A stretch of 64,000 bases of DNA, taken from contig JALGQZ010000004.1 of NCBI GenBank assembly GCA_023105745.1, forward strand, positions 62,117,112 to 62,181,111, in the 5' to 3' direction. The DNA is from Austropuccinia psidii. Its lineage: Eukaryota > Basidiomycota > Pucciniomycetes > Pucciniales > Sphaerophragmiaceae. A model generated the notes under the pieces. It was not told the DNA's origin. It saw only the letters and a list, made by a program, of their open reading frames with translations, and did not search any database. The stretch's first letter is position 1. Every line of letters begins with the position of its first letter. A program made the position numbers and the translations under genes. This document shows positions 34,599 through 46,103 of this stretch, piece after piece.

Positions 34599-35153
34599 GG
34601 GACTGTGAGCCTTAGAAGTAATTTCATATACCCAAAAGACCACAAATACAGAATTAACATATAAATATAAATAAAATAAATTTATTTATATCATCATAAT
34701 AAAACTCAAAATATAAATATAAAATTATACTCAAAGTTAAAAATTTAATTACCATTTAAAAATAAAATTACATTAAATTTTGAAATGATAAAATTAGATT
34801 TATACTTGAAAAAATTAAGTAAAAATGAATTTTTAACAAAATTGTAAAAAATAAAATAAATTTTGAAAAAAGTTAAATAAAAATTATTATAACTTTTTAT
34901 CCAATAAGTAAACATATAAAAATTATTCCACCATTGGATTCCTCATAAAAAATCAGGTGGGGTCACCTCTGAGTGAAATTTTTGTAACTTAACTCTAAAT
35001 AAGCTTAAATGAAGTTTTTAGTATTTTCAATACAAAAATTGAAAATCCTCAAAACTTTAATTTAATTCACACCACATGTGGTGTTAACCATCAACTTTTG
35101 TGTTAAAATTGAGGTGTTGTGTTTAGTTTAGAAGTTATGAGGAATTCAAGTAT

Positions 35154-35175
35154 TTTCAATTGAATTCAATTGAAA
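35154..35175. promoter_or_regulatory. 22-bp perfect palindrome in E LTR
   Basis: Two TTTCAATTGAA half-sites form a perfect 22-bp palindrome. Both E1 LTRs carry it (near 47305 and 57215). It is followed by AATGTGCGCG or ATGCGCA, another small palindrome. Possible protein-binding site. Confidence 0.5.
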
Positions 35176-35805
35176 TGTCAAAATGTGCGCGTGTATTACA
35201 TAAGTGAACTTTGATTTACATATGAGGTGTCAATTATTACTGTATTGTACTGTACAATTGAATTGAATTACATATGTAAATTATAAGTATAATACATGAT
35301 GAATAATTAAAGGAAAAATAAATTGGAAAGATTAAATTTGGGGGGAAAAGGAACTCCAGCTCTAAGGGGGAGCTAGACCCCCAAAATCCTTGCTGACAGG
35401 TGTGTGGTGTCAAAATTCACGCAAAAGTCCATCACTTTTGGCCTGGAATTGAGCTACAGGGTCTGTGGACTCAATTGATGATGAGGTTTTGATACCAACC
35501 AGGGCAGTTGTAACTGTTGCCAAGAGGGTAAAACTACCCTTAAGTTAAAAGAATGTTAATAAAAGCAGTTTTAACTGGTTTCTACGCCTCTTACACACAT
35601 TCTTACGTGGTTTGAAGGCTCTAGACCAGGTATTGCTATAGTAATGGCTGATTTAAGGGTCTAAAATGCCTAAAAATGGCTTAAACCAGCCCTTTTTTGG
35701 TCTAAACCAGGGTTCAATGATGCCATAATTGGCTTTTCTGTTGTCAGAATGTTTTGCACGACTGACAAGAGTAACTTCTTCTTTTGGAGTAAGAAAATTG
35801 ATGGC

Positions 35806-35813
35806 TATAAAAG
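35806..35813 (+). promoter_or_regulatory. E2 TATA box
   Basis: TATAAAAG in the context GATGGCTATAAAAGAATG. The same box is on the minus strand of the E1 5' LTR at 56574-56581. Confidence 0.6.
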
Positions 35814-36433
35814 AATGTCTTCTATGCCCCACTTTTCTCTTCATGTTAGAATCTTTTCCTTTTATAATTAGTTTAAACATTGTTAAAGAAATAAATAAGA
35901 GATTCCAACCACCATTTTTGAATCATTTTAATCCTTCCAACCACGTGAGAAAATAATTATAATAATTGTTTGTAACTTTTATTATCATTTTTACCCCTGA
36001 ACCACCCCAAAAGTGAATTAAAGCATCTTTCATCACTGTAAACTTTGTCACTTTGTTTCCAAATTCACTCTGGTAACTTTTGGGCATGTTTTCTTTTTAA
36101 TATTCTTTTTAAAGACTTTGTTCTTTAATTAATTTCTTTCAGTTCTTTGCTCAATTAATTCCAATTGAAACTGCTCTTGAAGAAATTTCTTTTGTAGCCT
36201 GAAATATCTCTTGTAGAGTATTTTTGGATATATTTTTATTGTTGGTAAAACAATAAATCTTTATAATATTATTGTCTTATACTAATAAAGTTATTAACAA
36301 TAAAATTGGGGTGTTTTCTTATAAAAATAATATTTCTTACTATTTTTAATTGATTTTTACCTTATACAAATTTTGAGGACAGGAAAAGTACTTGATTTTT
36401 AATCAAAGTTTCATATCCACACCTTAAAGGGAC

Positions 36434-36714
36434 TTTTTCAATGTCATAGACTTTTTTCGTTGGCTTTGGAAAGTTGTTGGCAGAGTGGTCTGTTGAACCC
36501 CAATTGTGACAAGCATTTCTCTTCTTTGCCACTTCTGCCACTTTTTCTTTGGGTTTGTCTTTGAATTCTACCCTGAAAGGTTGTTTCTCTTTGAAACCAC
36601 TGCTCTTATATGGGGTTAATTTCCCTATATTAGTCCTTTTCCTTATGTCTTGTAAGGTGTTGGCAATGTCATCTAGAGTGCAATTTTGGTTGCATCTGCA
36701 TTTTACTGCATGCT
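36434..36714 (-). pseudogene. B2 gag nucleocapsid part
   Basis: It encodes LEHAVKCRCNQNCTLDDIANTLQDIRKRTNIGKLTPYKSSG and a zinc knuckle that has lost two ligands. CHNWGSTDHSANNF has Trp and Phe where B1 has Cys. E2 and A3 bound it on both sides; the rest of gag resumes at 38748. Confidence 0.82.
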
Positions 36715-36719
36715 CTAGC

Positions 36720-38742
36720 TGTAAGGTTTGACTATGAAACAATAAGTAAAAATTACTAATTTATTACTTATTGTACTCTGAATGTCCTTATAATTGAAAT
36801 AAATAAGATTAAAATAATAATAATAATAAAGAAATATTATTAATATGGCGTAAAAATATTATATTATTAAATAAATATAATAATATAATTAATATTATAT
36901 GAAATTATAATATTATAAATAATATATTAATATAAAATAATTAATATATTATAAAGCTCTTTATTATTGTTACCAACAAATAATAAAGGCGTAAAAAACT
37001 GTTTTTTATAAATAAAAAACAATTAATAACAATAATATTACTAATATTAAGGTTATATATTAATATAAATACCACTTATATTAATTAAGAATTATTAAGA
37101 GTAATAATAAGAGAGAAATTATTATAATAAGATTAAATAACCTACTTTTAACACTTAAAATAATAATTTTGAGATATTTTACGCCAAAAGAATATAATAC
37201 AACTTTTTCAAATTGTATTTACAATAAAAAATAAAGAAAATTACTAAATTTCTTGATTTTACGTGGAAATGAGTTTATAGAGAGATTTATGACAAAAACA
37301 ATAAAAGATTTGATTTAATCACGTAAAAATAGTGATTAATATGAAGATAGTCTTTGGTCTTTAACAATATAAGAGTATTATATATAAAGAATAAAGAAAT
37401 TACCTTTTATTTAATTGATTTAATGTTTTTGATGCGTCTGAGGGGAAATAGAGTAAAAAGAGCTCTATTTATAGTAAATACCTCCCTCCTAGAGTCCAAC
37501 AGGCTTCTAGTAGACGTGTACTGCTCATATCCACTGGAATTGATCAATATTTTAAGGTTTGAGGGTGTTTACATCATGATCAAGCCATATTACATCATTA
37601 TTACACCATTATTTAGAGTTATCACTATAACTCTAAGTTTGATGACATCAGAGGCTTGGCAGAACCCCAAATTTCGTGGATTTTATTAGTTTTAATCGTA
37701 AACTAATAGTATTCACCAATTTTATCACTCTTAAGACTGTTAAACTTAAATTAAGGTTACAGTATGTGATCATAACTGCTCAAATTAAGCTCAAACTTTG
37801 ATCCTCAATAACTTTTAAGATTTCCACGCTACAGCAATTCAGCGAGTGAATTCTGATAGCCTGGCATAACCTTATTATGCTGCCAAGAGCTTTTCATTAC
37901 ATCATCAAAACTCTATTTTTGATGATTTTTCTGGTAACTCATCTTTTCTGTTGAAATTCAATATTTTAAACTTCAAACCTTGATTTCAGGGGGTTATACC
38001 CTGAATTTAATTATAAAAATTACATCACTCTTCACGAATGAACTAGTAGAATCCAACTGTATACTTTTTTTTAAGTTTGGAACACTTTCACAACAAAGTG
38101 GTCAACAGCTCTGTTGATTTTTATCAATAATTCATCATAGGTTTTAACCTTGTTTATAATTTGTAAAATAAAGTTCATATCTGTGTTCTTACAGTAATTA
38201 CGTGGTAACTTTATTTTTGGTTCATCATTCTATCATGTATAGTTTAGAAGATATTAGCTATGATCCTTGAATATATGCGTTGACCAAAAAAGTGCATATA
38301 TTCAGGATAATTCCTTAAGTATTAACATTGGAAATTAGCTTATTAATTGTTTTATGTGTTGATTTTCATGGGGAACCCACTGGTACAATTTATTTCACAT
38401 TTTGTTTCATTAGTTCTTGAGATAAATAAGGGTTTATGATTTTTATAAGGTATTATACCTTATAATTCCTTAAATATTGACTTTACAGATATGCCATAAA
38501 AATGGTATATGTGTATTTTTCCATGGGGAATCCAATGGTATAATTTATTTTACATGTTGATTCATTGGTTTTTAAGTTCAACCAATTTTTGTACCAATTT
38601 ATGGTATTTTTTGTATATTTAAGTAATTATTCTTAATGTATAATTATTCTAAGTAATTTTAATATAATTATATTAAAGGTATAATTGTTCTGAGTCTTTT
38701 TTTGACCTTATTAGGTATGTAGTCATATCTCAAAGGCTCACA
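36720..38742 (-). mobile_element. A3: solo A-family LTR
   Basis: 2023 bp, in plus orientation from TGTAAGGTTTGAC to AAGGCTCACA. It has perfect target-site duplication CTAGC (36715-36719 and 38743-38747). Removing it restores PGELEHAVKC in B2 gag. Same length as the A2 LTR. No gene is seen; the 37354 frame recurs in other A LTRs only through copying. Confidence 0.93.
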
Positions 38743-38747
38743 CTAGC

Positions 38748-40407
38748 TCTCCTGGCAGTTGTGTCAGAAGCTTGTGATTCCTCATTTGGATGTTCATCTG
38801 AGGATCAATGGCTTTAAGTCTTTTAGGCTGTCTAAGACACCACTCATATGGATCTTTGTCCACAGAGTATTTATCATTTTCAAATGACATGGTTTTCTGC
38901 CATATCCAAGTTCCATTACTGTATTTTTGGATGATTTGACTCTTCCACCATGGCCAGTTTCTTCTGCCATGGATTTCTTTAATTTATGTGTACCATATTA
39001 TAGCATGACCTTCAAATGCAGTATTCAATCTAGCAGTAATCCAGTAGTCTGGTATGCTTGGTACATCAATGAAGAGTCCATCAATATAATTTATGAGCTC
39101 CATATGATCATATTCTCCTGATCCAGAGAATTTGGGCCAGCTTGAGGCCTCTGGAAGCTATTTCAAGGCTTCCTTCTCTGAATAAGACATTCCATCTCCA
39201 TCCTGGTATTGTGATGGAGATCTTGCCTTATTCATCAACATGGCATCTGGTTTGATGTCATCTGGTTGATATGGATTATCCATAACTTGGCCTTGTGGAT
39301 GGGGCTTCACGTTATGGTAGACATTATACAGTTTGTTTATGTCTTGATCCAGACAATCCCTGTCCCTTTTGCTGTGGTGTTGTTCTTCAAAGACTAGATT
39401 CAGTCTTTTGTTGGTTTCTTCAGTGGCTTTTCTCAATTTAGCATATCCTTCTTGATCATTCTTAACTATCTGTTCCAAGGAGGCTTGTGTTTTTTTCATC
39501 CCTCATGGCCAGCTTCAAGTTCTACAAACTGCTTTGCAGATTGTTCAGCATAATGGGACATTTGTAACCACAGTGCATCACTGTTTAAATTACTCTCAGG
39601 TGTGATAATGTTGTGTTCAATCTGAGTGGGGGTAATGTTTCTATTACTAGGTCTACTGATTCTAGAGTGGTTTACAACTACTTCTGGTTCTTGTGTACTT
39701 CTTTCACCAAATCTGACAGCTTCTGGATCATGGGGTCTGACTCTTTCCTCCTCTGGTTGAAGGAGGTTTTGTTCTTGCTCTTGTTTCCTTGTCTTCTCCT
39801 GGAACCTTCCTGGAATTGTGAAGAATGGTGACTCTTGGCCACTGATCTTCTGGTTTCTGAATGGTGTGAAGCAACTGGAGAGCTGATTTGGCCTGCTCCT
39901 TGTGAGCCTGAAGGAATCTGAGTAGGCCCTGTCTGGGTTAACTGTTCTTCTATAGCTTGGATAGTGGCTTGATGGGCTTGATTCTCCCTTATCCTCTGTG
40001 CCCTTGCCTCCAGGAGTCTGAACTGCCTGGTAGGATTCCAACCTTTGGTGATTACCATCAGGTGTTTGAAGTCTATCTCTTTGAGACAAATCTTCTGGCA
40101 ACTTGCTCCAAGTTCTTCCCGGTGACTTTCCAGGTTGAAACTTTTGTTGTCCATGCTTCATTGAAATAAGTCTTTGAGGAGTTGGTGGAGCTGAAGAACT
40201 TGATCCATATCCTTCCAGTCCTCTGGTTTGAGGTTCCTGTTGAGTTGGAGTGTGAATGGCAAGGTTGATATTATCTCCCTCATTGTTTTGCCATCCACCA
40301 CTGTGTCCAAGGTGTCCTCTTCCAGGTCTTCTGGTTCTGGACAAGCCTTCTCTGTCCTCTGGCTGGTTCCTTTGGAAGCCAAGGTCTCTGAGGTATACAG
40401 GGGACAT
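38748..40407 (-). pseudogene. B2 gag
   Basis: A 303-residue open frame starts at ATG 40407 (MSPVYLRDLGFQRNQPEDREGLSRT). It runs through a Ser/Arg/Gln-rich region to LNSDALWLQMSHYAEQ. A shift at about 39497 leads to the helical part (39158-39499). A stop near 39160 follows, and the core WPKFSGSGEYDHMEL to WCLRQPKRLKAID lies at 38748-39157. The start codon lies inside the predicted intron 40388-40455, 20 bases from its 3' end. This is the clearest gag N-terminus in the window. Confidence 0.84.
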
Positions 40408-40755
40408 ATCAGTGTTTGCAAGCAGTCATAAACTTTATGCTCTTAGGGTATTTACCTTTGACTGTGCCTCGTACAAATTTGGTATCTGCTGATTTGGGCA
40501 GTTTGCCTTTGCAGGTTACAACTGGGTTAATAATTGTAATTTTTCCTGTAAAAGTGGTTAAGGTTGGTTTACCTTGTATTAATGCAGAGTTTTGTGGTTT
40601 TCTACTCCTCTGAGTGGCTCCTGGAGTCCACTTCTTGGCTGTGATGAGACCTTCACTGTGCCTCTTTCCTTTGCCCTTGCTGCCCTCTGGTGCTCAGGGT
40701 GTTACTGGTGTGTTGGCCTGTGACTGGGTCTCAAGTGGGATGTAATTTTCTTCCA
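39678..40755 (-). pseudogene. B2 overlapping accessory ORF, spliced
   Basis: Exon 1 is 40456-40755 (300 nt) and exon 2 runs 40387 to 39678; the intron is 40388-40455 (68 bp, phase 1), as in B1. Exon 2 is open for about 75 codons (ETLASKGTSQRTEKACPEPEDLEED...LKDLFQ) to TGA at 40158-40160. It is then open for another 158 codons from SMDNKSFNLESH through KGWNPTRQF to LSDLVKEVHKNQK. It overlaps gag in another frame over about 700 bases. One stop is visible in exon 1 (about 40695). Function is unknown. Confidence 0.62.
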
Positions 40756-41334
40756 CTGAATCAAGGTAGGAAAAAGAGGGCTTATGTCAGTTAAGACTTC
40801 CCAAAAATTCTGGTTTTGCACGTCTAAGATTGGCCTCTGGGCTTGTATGTTACTACAATATGCCCTGTATAATGACAGTGTAATTGAATCAACAATTCCA
40901 CGTCAGAATTACAGCTTTTGGTACCCTGTCACACTGTTTGTGTGCCAGTATCCCACAGATACACTTGTGGTTTTCAAGTGTAATCTGAATAAGTGGATAT
41001 GTATAAGTGTAATTGAGCTAACAATAAACTTAACCACGCCTCAACTGATGTTTTTTCAGTCAGAGGTGTCCTTATTCAATCAAGAATACAGGACGTATTG
41101 ATGGCTTATGTGTTTTTATATGTAAAAATGCCAACAATAAAGGTTTTTGTGGGTATTAACTACGTGGTAAGCACTCTTATAATATGAGAATTAAACAAAA
41201 ATATAAAAATGAAATATATTTTTTGAAAGAAAATATGCCTAAAAAGATAAAACAATTTTCAGAAATAAAGAATAATAGAGAAAACTTACTTATAAGGTCC
41301 AAAAAAAGTTTAAAACACGGCCAGACCCCCAATA
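40756..41334 (-). other. B2 leader: predicted intron and PBS
   Basis: The minus strand begins with PBS TATTGGGGGTCTGGCCGTG (41316-41334). It then has donor TTATAA|GTAAGT (G at 41289) and acceptor TTGATTCAG|TG (40756-40757), a 534-bp intron that would create A|TG GAA GAA. No other gene is seen in this stretch. Confidence 0.55.
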
Positions 41335-42771
41335 TGTCAGGATGAAAGTATGATAAAGGTGTAAATAGGCTAGTTACAGCTTTAACTATGTTTGTGACAT
41401 GGTAAAAATGGCTCAAAAAGATTTATTAGAGTTGAAGATGATTTGATTTAAGATTAAAAGGGCTGTACTATATATAATATAGTGGTGGTGAGCACTGTTG
41501 AAAGCCCTGGGTGTAGCTTTATCTGTTGCGTTACAATAATAAAAGACTACAACAATTAAGATTTATAATTATACCTGATTATTAACCAAGAGTAAAACTG
41601 TTTTTGAAAGTTTACTACGTAGGTTATTCAAGGGCAGGATGAGGAGACACTTCTGGCTGTGAAAAGCCACCTTTTTATCCTCAAATGGGGTGGAAAGGGT
41701 GCTAGACCTTTCCACGTGGGGAAGTGAAGATTTTTCGCTCTCTAGTACTGACTTGTGCTTTGCAAACAGCCTGTAAAACCTTTATTGGGCTCAGATGTGT
41801 TTTTGAAACCACATCTGGGCAGTTTTCACCAATACAGGGTGAAACGTTTCATCTGGGGACCTCACAGCCTGATTCTGACGTGTATGACATGTAGAATGCT
41901 GTACATAAGCTGTATGGGACCCCGGTATTGACTGACATATGAGGTATTGAAGTAAAAACAAGCTTCTTTGTCTATTTGACACCTCATATTCATGGTTCTG
42001 GGATATTTTCCTGTGGTAAGGCTGTACTGGTCAGAATGTGGGATTTTGACCTTAAAACTGCTATAAATTTGTCAGTTCTTGAGATATCTACCTCAAAGCT
42101 GAACCATTGTGTATTCCTGTATGTGTTCTACACAATGGTACCTTATTAGATATGACTATCATTAAATATGGAAAAGGTATGCTATGTACAAGAATTTTGT
42201 ACATATGTGTGTTTTAGGCAAAAAGCTGTATTGAGCTTCTTTGCCCCATAACTTCTGCTGTAGTTGAGATATGGGGAAGTGGATGACACAATCAGATAGC
42301 CCTGATTGTGTGCTTTCCAAAAAGACCCCACTGCAAGTATCTCACACTAAAACTGTAGAAGCTAGATGAGAGGTGAATGTTTTGTTCACCCTTATTTAGC
42401 CTGAAATTGACCATAACGCCAGTAATGTTGGTGCTAGCTCAGTTTGGCTGGTACCATTGGATTGCCCTGGCTTAGAGCATTATTTGGAGTACCCATTTGA
42501 TGGGGTTAAGCCTCTCCTTCTAGATTTTAGATGGGAGCTGAAAATTAAGGTTTATGCTCAGCAATAACTTTGAGCAGGAATAACTTTTTTATTCTTTGTC
42601 CTATAGTGATGGGACTTATATTTTCAGAAAGGGGTGAGTTTCCTCTTTCGTTTGATACTTTTTGAGCTGATTTGGCTCAGCTCCATGTTTTGGTGGTATC
42701 TTGGCTATACCATTGGTTTATGGTATTTTGGCTGTCATCCTTGTGCTCTGGTTTTGAGTCACAGGCTGACA
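41335..42771 (-). repeat. B2 5' LTR
   Basis: 1437 bp, in plus orientation TGTCAGGATGAAAG to CACAGGCTGACA. It carries the TATA-like GATAAAAAGG on the minus strand near 41671 and the U3 hairpin near 41800. Confidence 0.9.
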
Positions 42772-42776
42772 TAATA

Positions 42777-43020
42777 TGAGGTCTTCTCCCTTGGGAGTAT
42801 CAATGACTATAAAGTTCCATTCAATACTTGGGAGTGAAGGAATCTCAAACATGTATTTAGTATGGTGAGTCACACATAAGGAAGGGGACTCAGAGGAGTC
42901 CAAAATGATAAGAGGAATATTCTCTGGGAGTTCTGATTTAGTCAATGAATACTTGTGAACAAACTTCTTTGCAATAAATGAGGTTGTAGCACCAGAATCA
43001 ATGAGAATACTTTAAAAAAC
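42777..43020 (-). pseudogene. D1 aspartic protease
   Basis: The minus strand reads ILIDSGATTSFIAKKFV with the active site at 42991-43002. It continues through SLTKSELPENIPLIIL and EWNFIVIDTPKGEDLI to the B2 boundary, after which [15 protein letters not shown] follows at 27334. The DSGATTSFI signature is typical of chromoviral retropepsins. A premature stop upstream near 43010 separates it from gag. Confidence 0.84.
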
Positions 43021-44485
43021 ACAGAAAGAGAAGAAAAAACAAAGAATCTAAGAGTATTTTTGACACCAGTATTCAGAATGCACAATTTTGTCTGGATGGA
43101 AAACAGTGAAGACCATTGAACACAACATGATCTTCACTCTGGCTTTTCCCTGGCTGGGAAAATCACCTGATGGTTGAGTGAGCTTGTTTTGAGGCCTTTT
43201 GAAACAGGACTCAAGACTATGCTTCCCACCACAACAGGTATATAGACCCTCCTTGTTTCTTCTTTCTTTTTCAGAATTCATCAACTTGAAATCTTTATTC
43301 AATAAAGAAGAATTGCACTTGTCCCTCTTCTGAAAATTCTTGTTCTTCTTTTGACTTGAGTTTCAAGAATTTTGAGGATGAGAAGAAGTTGACTATGAGG
43401 CTTCAGGCTTCTTCTCTTTATAATGACTCTTTGCTTTTTGCCTCTCATGGTACCTGGTATCAGGCTCCAGGGTAATGTTCATTAAGTCTTGAAGAGATTC
43501 AATTTTTCAAGAATGGGAGGCCAAAGGATTCAAAATCCTGGATGGCCATGCCTTCCTAAAATGATGAATAAGAGCCCTTTCACCCCAATCTCAAATTCTT
43601 GAAACCAAACTTCTGAAATTGGAAATGTATAAAGAAACATGGTGAACTTCTTTGATTTTTAGAGAATCCAATTCCGCTTCAGCTTTCCTGACTTCATTTG
43701 GGTCCCCAAATAAGGTGAAGAGTTGAGATTCAAATAAGCTCCATGAATTGAAGGTAATTTGGATCTTGATTGGTGAGGTTGGAGAGGTAAGGCTCAATCC
43801 ATTTTTCAGCCCTGCCAATGAGAAATGAAGTGGCATAGATAACTTTTTTTCTGTCTTGAAAGGACTTTGCCGGATCATTATGAAAGATCAATTGACAAGC
43901 CTGAATGAAGCTTCTGACTTTTAAGGGCTGAGTCCCATCAAAACATTCTGGTGCCTTCATAGATGCAGTCTTGAAGGCTGGTGGTCTTGATGACTCAGAA
44001 GCTGAAGCTGCTTGAAAATTGGCCATAATTTGATTCATCTGCTGCATAATGACCAATAAGGATGGTTCAGACTGATGAAAGACAGGCTCATTAGACTGGG
44101 CTAGAGTTGCTCCTCCAGTGCCTTGGGATGCCCCCACCGGAGCAGGAACACCTTCAGTACCATCAGACTCTTCCTCTTCCACAGAATTCTCCTCCTCCTC
44201 TTCACCATCTTCACCTGGACCTTTGAGAGTGGTCCTTGAAAGTCCTGGGAATCTGCCAACTACTCCTGAGAATGTGATTGATCTTCTTGGCCCTCTTCCT
44301 TCCTTCCTGGATCATGCTGCTTCTTCCATGCGGGGTCCTCTATTTAATTGGGCCCTCAGTTGAGGAACTGCTCAGGTGCCAATAAGAGGAGCTCTTGGAG
44401 TTGGAGTAAGAACAGCTTGAGCTCTGGCTTGAGATCTGGTCTGTTTTGCAGGAGGTGAATGTTGAATAGGAATTATTTCAGGCAT
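43021..44485 (-). pseudogene. D1 gag
   Basis: Starts at ATG 44485 (MPEIIPIQHSPPAKQTRS) just after a TTTGATTTCAG acceptor-like sequence. An early TGA lies near 44380. The frame 43730-44182 contains an acidic run, PSLLVIMQQMNQIMANFQ and the gag core FDGTQPLKVRSFIQACQLIF and IGRAEKWIEPYLSNL. The frame 43591-43878 continues with SQLFTLFGDPNEVRKAEAEL. The knuckle near 43240 (YTCCGGKHSLESC) lacks its first Cys. At least four breaks are visible. Confidence 0.84.
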
Positions 44486-45194
44486 AGAACTGAAATCAAA
44501 TGAATAAAGGATCAATATTTGCTTGAAGTCAAAAATTAACAATCAAATCTTGAGGAAAATCAATCAATAAAATATAATCTTGAAGTAATTGATCAATCAA
44601 TGTCAAATGAAATCTTCAAGTCAATAAATCAATAAGTCAAAATGAATCAAAATTGAATCTTGCAAAGATCAATCAATCAATCAAATGAATTCTTCAGGAA
44701 AAAATCAATTTTTGTCAGAATTCTTGATGTGAAAAATCAGCAAAATCAATGAAATCTTCAGATAAATCAATTTTCTTGAAGTCAATGTCAATTACATGTT
44801 AAATCAATCAATCACATCAGTTCAAGTGAAATCTTCCTAAAAATCAAAAATTCCTTGAAAAATAATTCAGAATGAAACTTGATATGAAGAGTGTGTCTGA
44901 ACAATCTTGATGACTAATTTGAAAAATCAAATGAAAAAACTGAGATTATGTGTGTATTAAGAATGAAATGAATTTGATTAGTTGAAATAAGATTTAAAGG
45001 AGAAAAACAGGAGTAAAAATTGGGTTATCTTTCAATTGTCAAAATGAAGAATGAGTGAGAGAAAATTGTGAAGTGACAAAGAACCATAAAGTTCATAAGC
45101 ATTAAAGAGTCATAATTTCAATGAAATGTGTGAATAATAATGATAAAAGAATGGATGAAAATAATGAAAAGAAATTATGAGTTAATTAATAGAA
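44486..45194 (-). other. D1 leader, AATCA-rich
   Basis: About 700 bases of low-complexity sequence dominated by AATCAATCAA and TCTTGAA runs, with no gene. I see no PBS like that of A, B and E next to the LTR at 45195, so D may prime differently or the boundary may be rearranged. Confidence 0.6.
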
Positions 45195-46103
45195 TGTTGC
45201 AGGGGCTCTTATGGAAGCAAGAGTGGCCTGGCACTCAGGAATCAAGAACTCACTTGGAGGGCACCAAAGAATAAAGAAAATGAATTAATATATTTCTTTA
45301 AGGAAGAATAAAGGTAGAGACAATTATTCCAAAAGAATAGAAGAAAAGGAAGCCAATGGCCAGGATAATAAGCAAGCCAAAGCCAAAGAGCCAACCAAAT
45401 GAATCCTCAATTCACTGTTTCAACCTTCCAGAAAGAACAATGGGATTAGTAAAGGATATGACCACCAATATCCACTGACAGGAAAAGAAGAAAAGGTGCA
45501 AATGGTGGACTTAATATTATCATTATTCACTTTAATATGGTAAAAGAAAAAAAGGACAAAAATAAATCCAATATATTAATTAACTGGGGAAAAAGTCCCC
45601 AGGTGATGAAAGGTGGCCAGTATATGTGAAAAGCTGAGAGGCTGATCCTGGAAGTTGAGTCACCCAGCTGTATTGTCTGAATTGGGCCAATACAGTTCTT
45701 ACCATCTTGAGAATTGAATGGTGTGACTTAATTTCCAACAGTGGAATATCAATTGGCCCAGTTGGGCCAAGGCCATACAGGATGCTTCATTACTACCTGT
45801 ATGCACCAGTTGAGCTGTCCAAGAAATGCTGAATACTTCCTGCCTTGAAAATGATTGAAATGATTGATTACCTCTGAGAATTTCCCCTAGAATAGTCCTG
45901 ATGAGAATTGACAACCCACTCCTGCAGGGCCAGGTGGCTGGGATCCTTGAATGGTCTTGTGATTGCCACCATGGATTGCCAGACTGATGGGCTAAGAAAT
46001 CCTCCTTCAAAATGGGCATTGGATTTTGGGACCTTGATTTGAAAAGATGGAATTGGGTCCTGAAAGCGTCACCATTGAATCGCTGAGCAAAAATGGTGTA
46101 TAA

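Larger units (their letters stand above)
34604..36428 (+). mobile_element. E2: solo E-family LTR
   Basis: 1825 bp from TGTGAGCCTTAGAAG to CACACCTTAAA (expected CCTTACA), with perfect target-site duplication GGGAC (34599-34603 and 36429-36433). It is inserted between the B2 zinc knuckle and protease, and the frame rejoins on removal. No gene is seen in it. Confidence 0.93.
27335..42771 (-). mobile_element. B2: complete, degenerate B-family element
   Basis: Minus-strand element with LTRs of 1402 and 1437 bp. Target-site duplication is CAATA (27330-27334) and TAATA (42772-42776), a C-to-T difference. Its internal region is enlarged by three solo LTRs, each in coding sequence: C3 in integrase, E2 near the gag-protease junction and A3 in gag. 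Without them the element would be about 9.6 kb. Confidence 0.93.

Noticed and set aside
45195..46103. Independent solo D LTR instead of a shared one
   Set aside because: Its right end, after removal of E1, is followed directly by a D polypurine tract and pol tail, so it is the 3' LTR of D2. A solo origin would need a coincidental junction.
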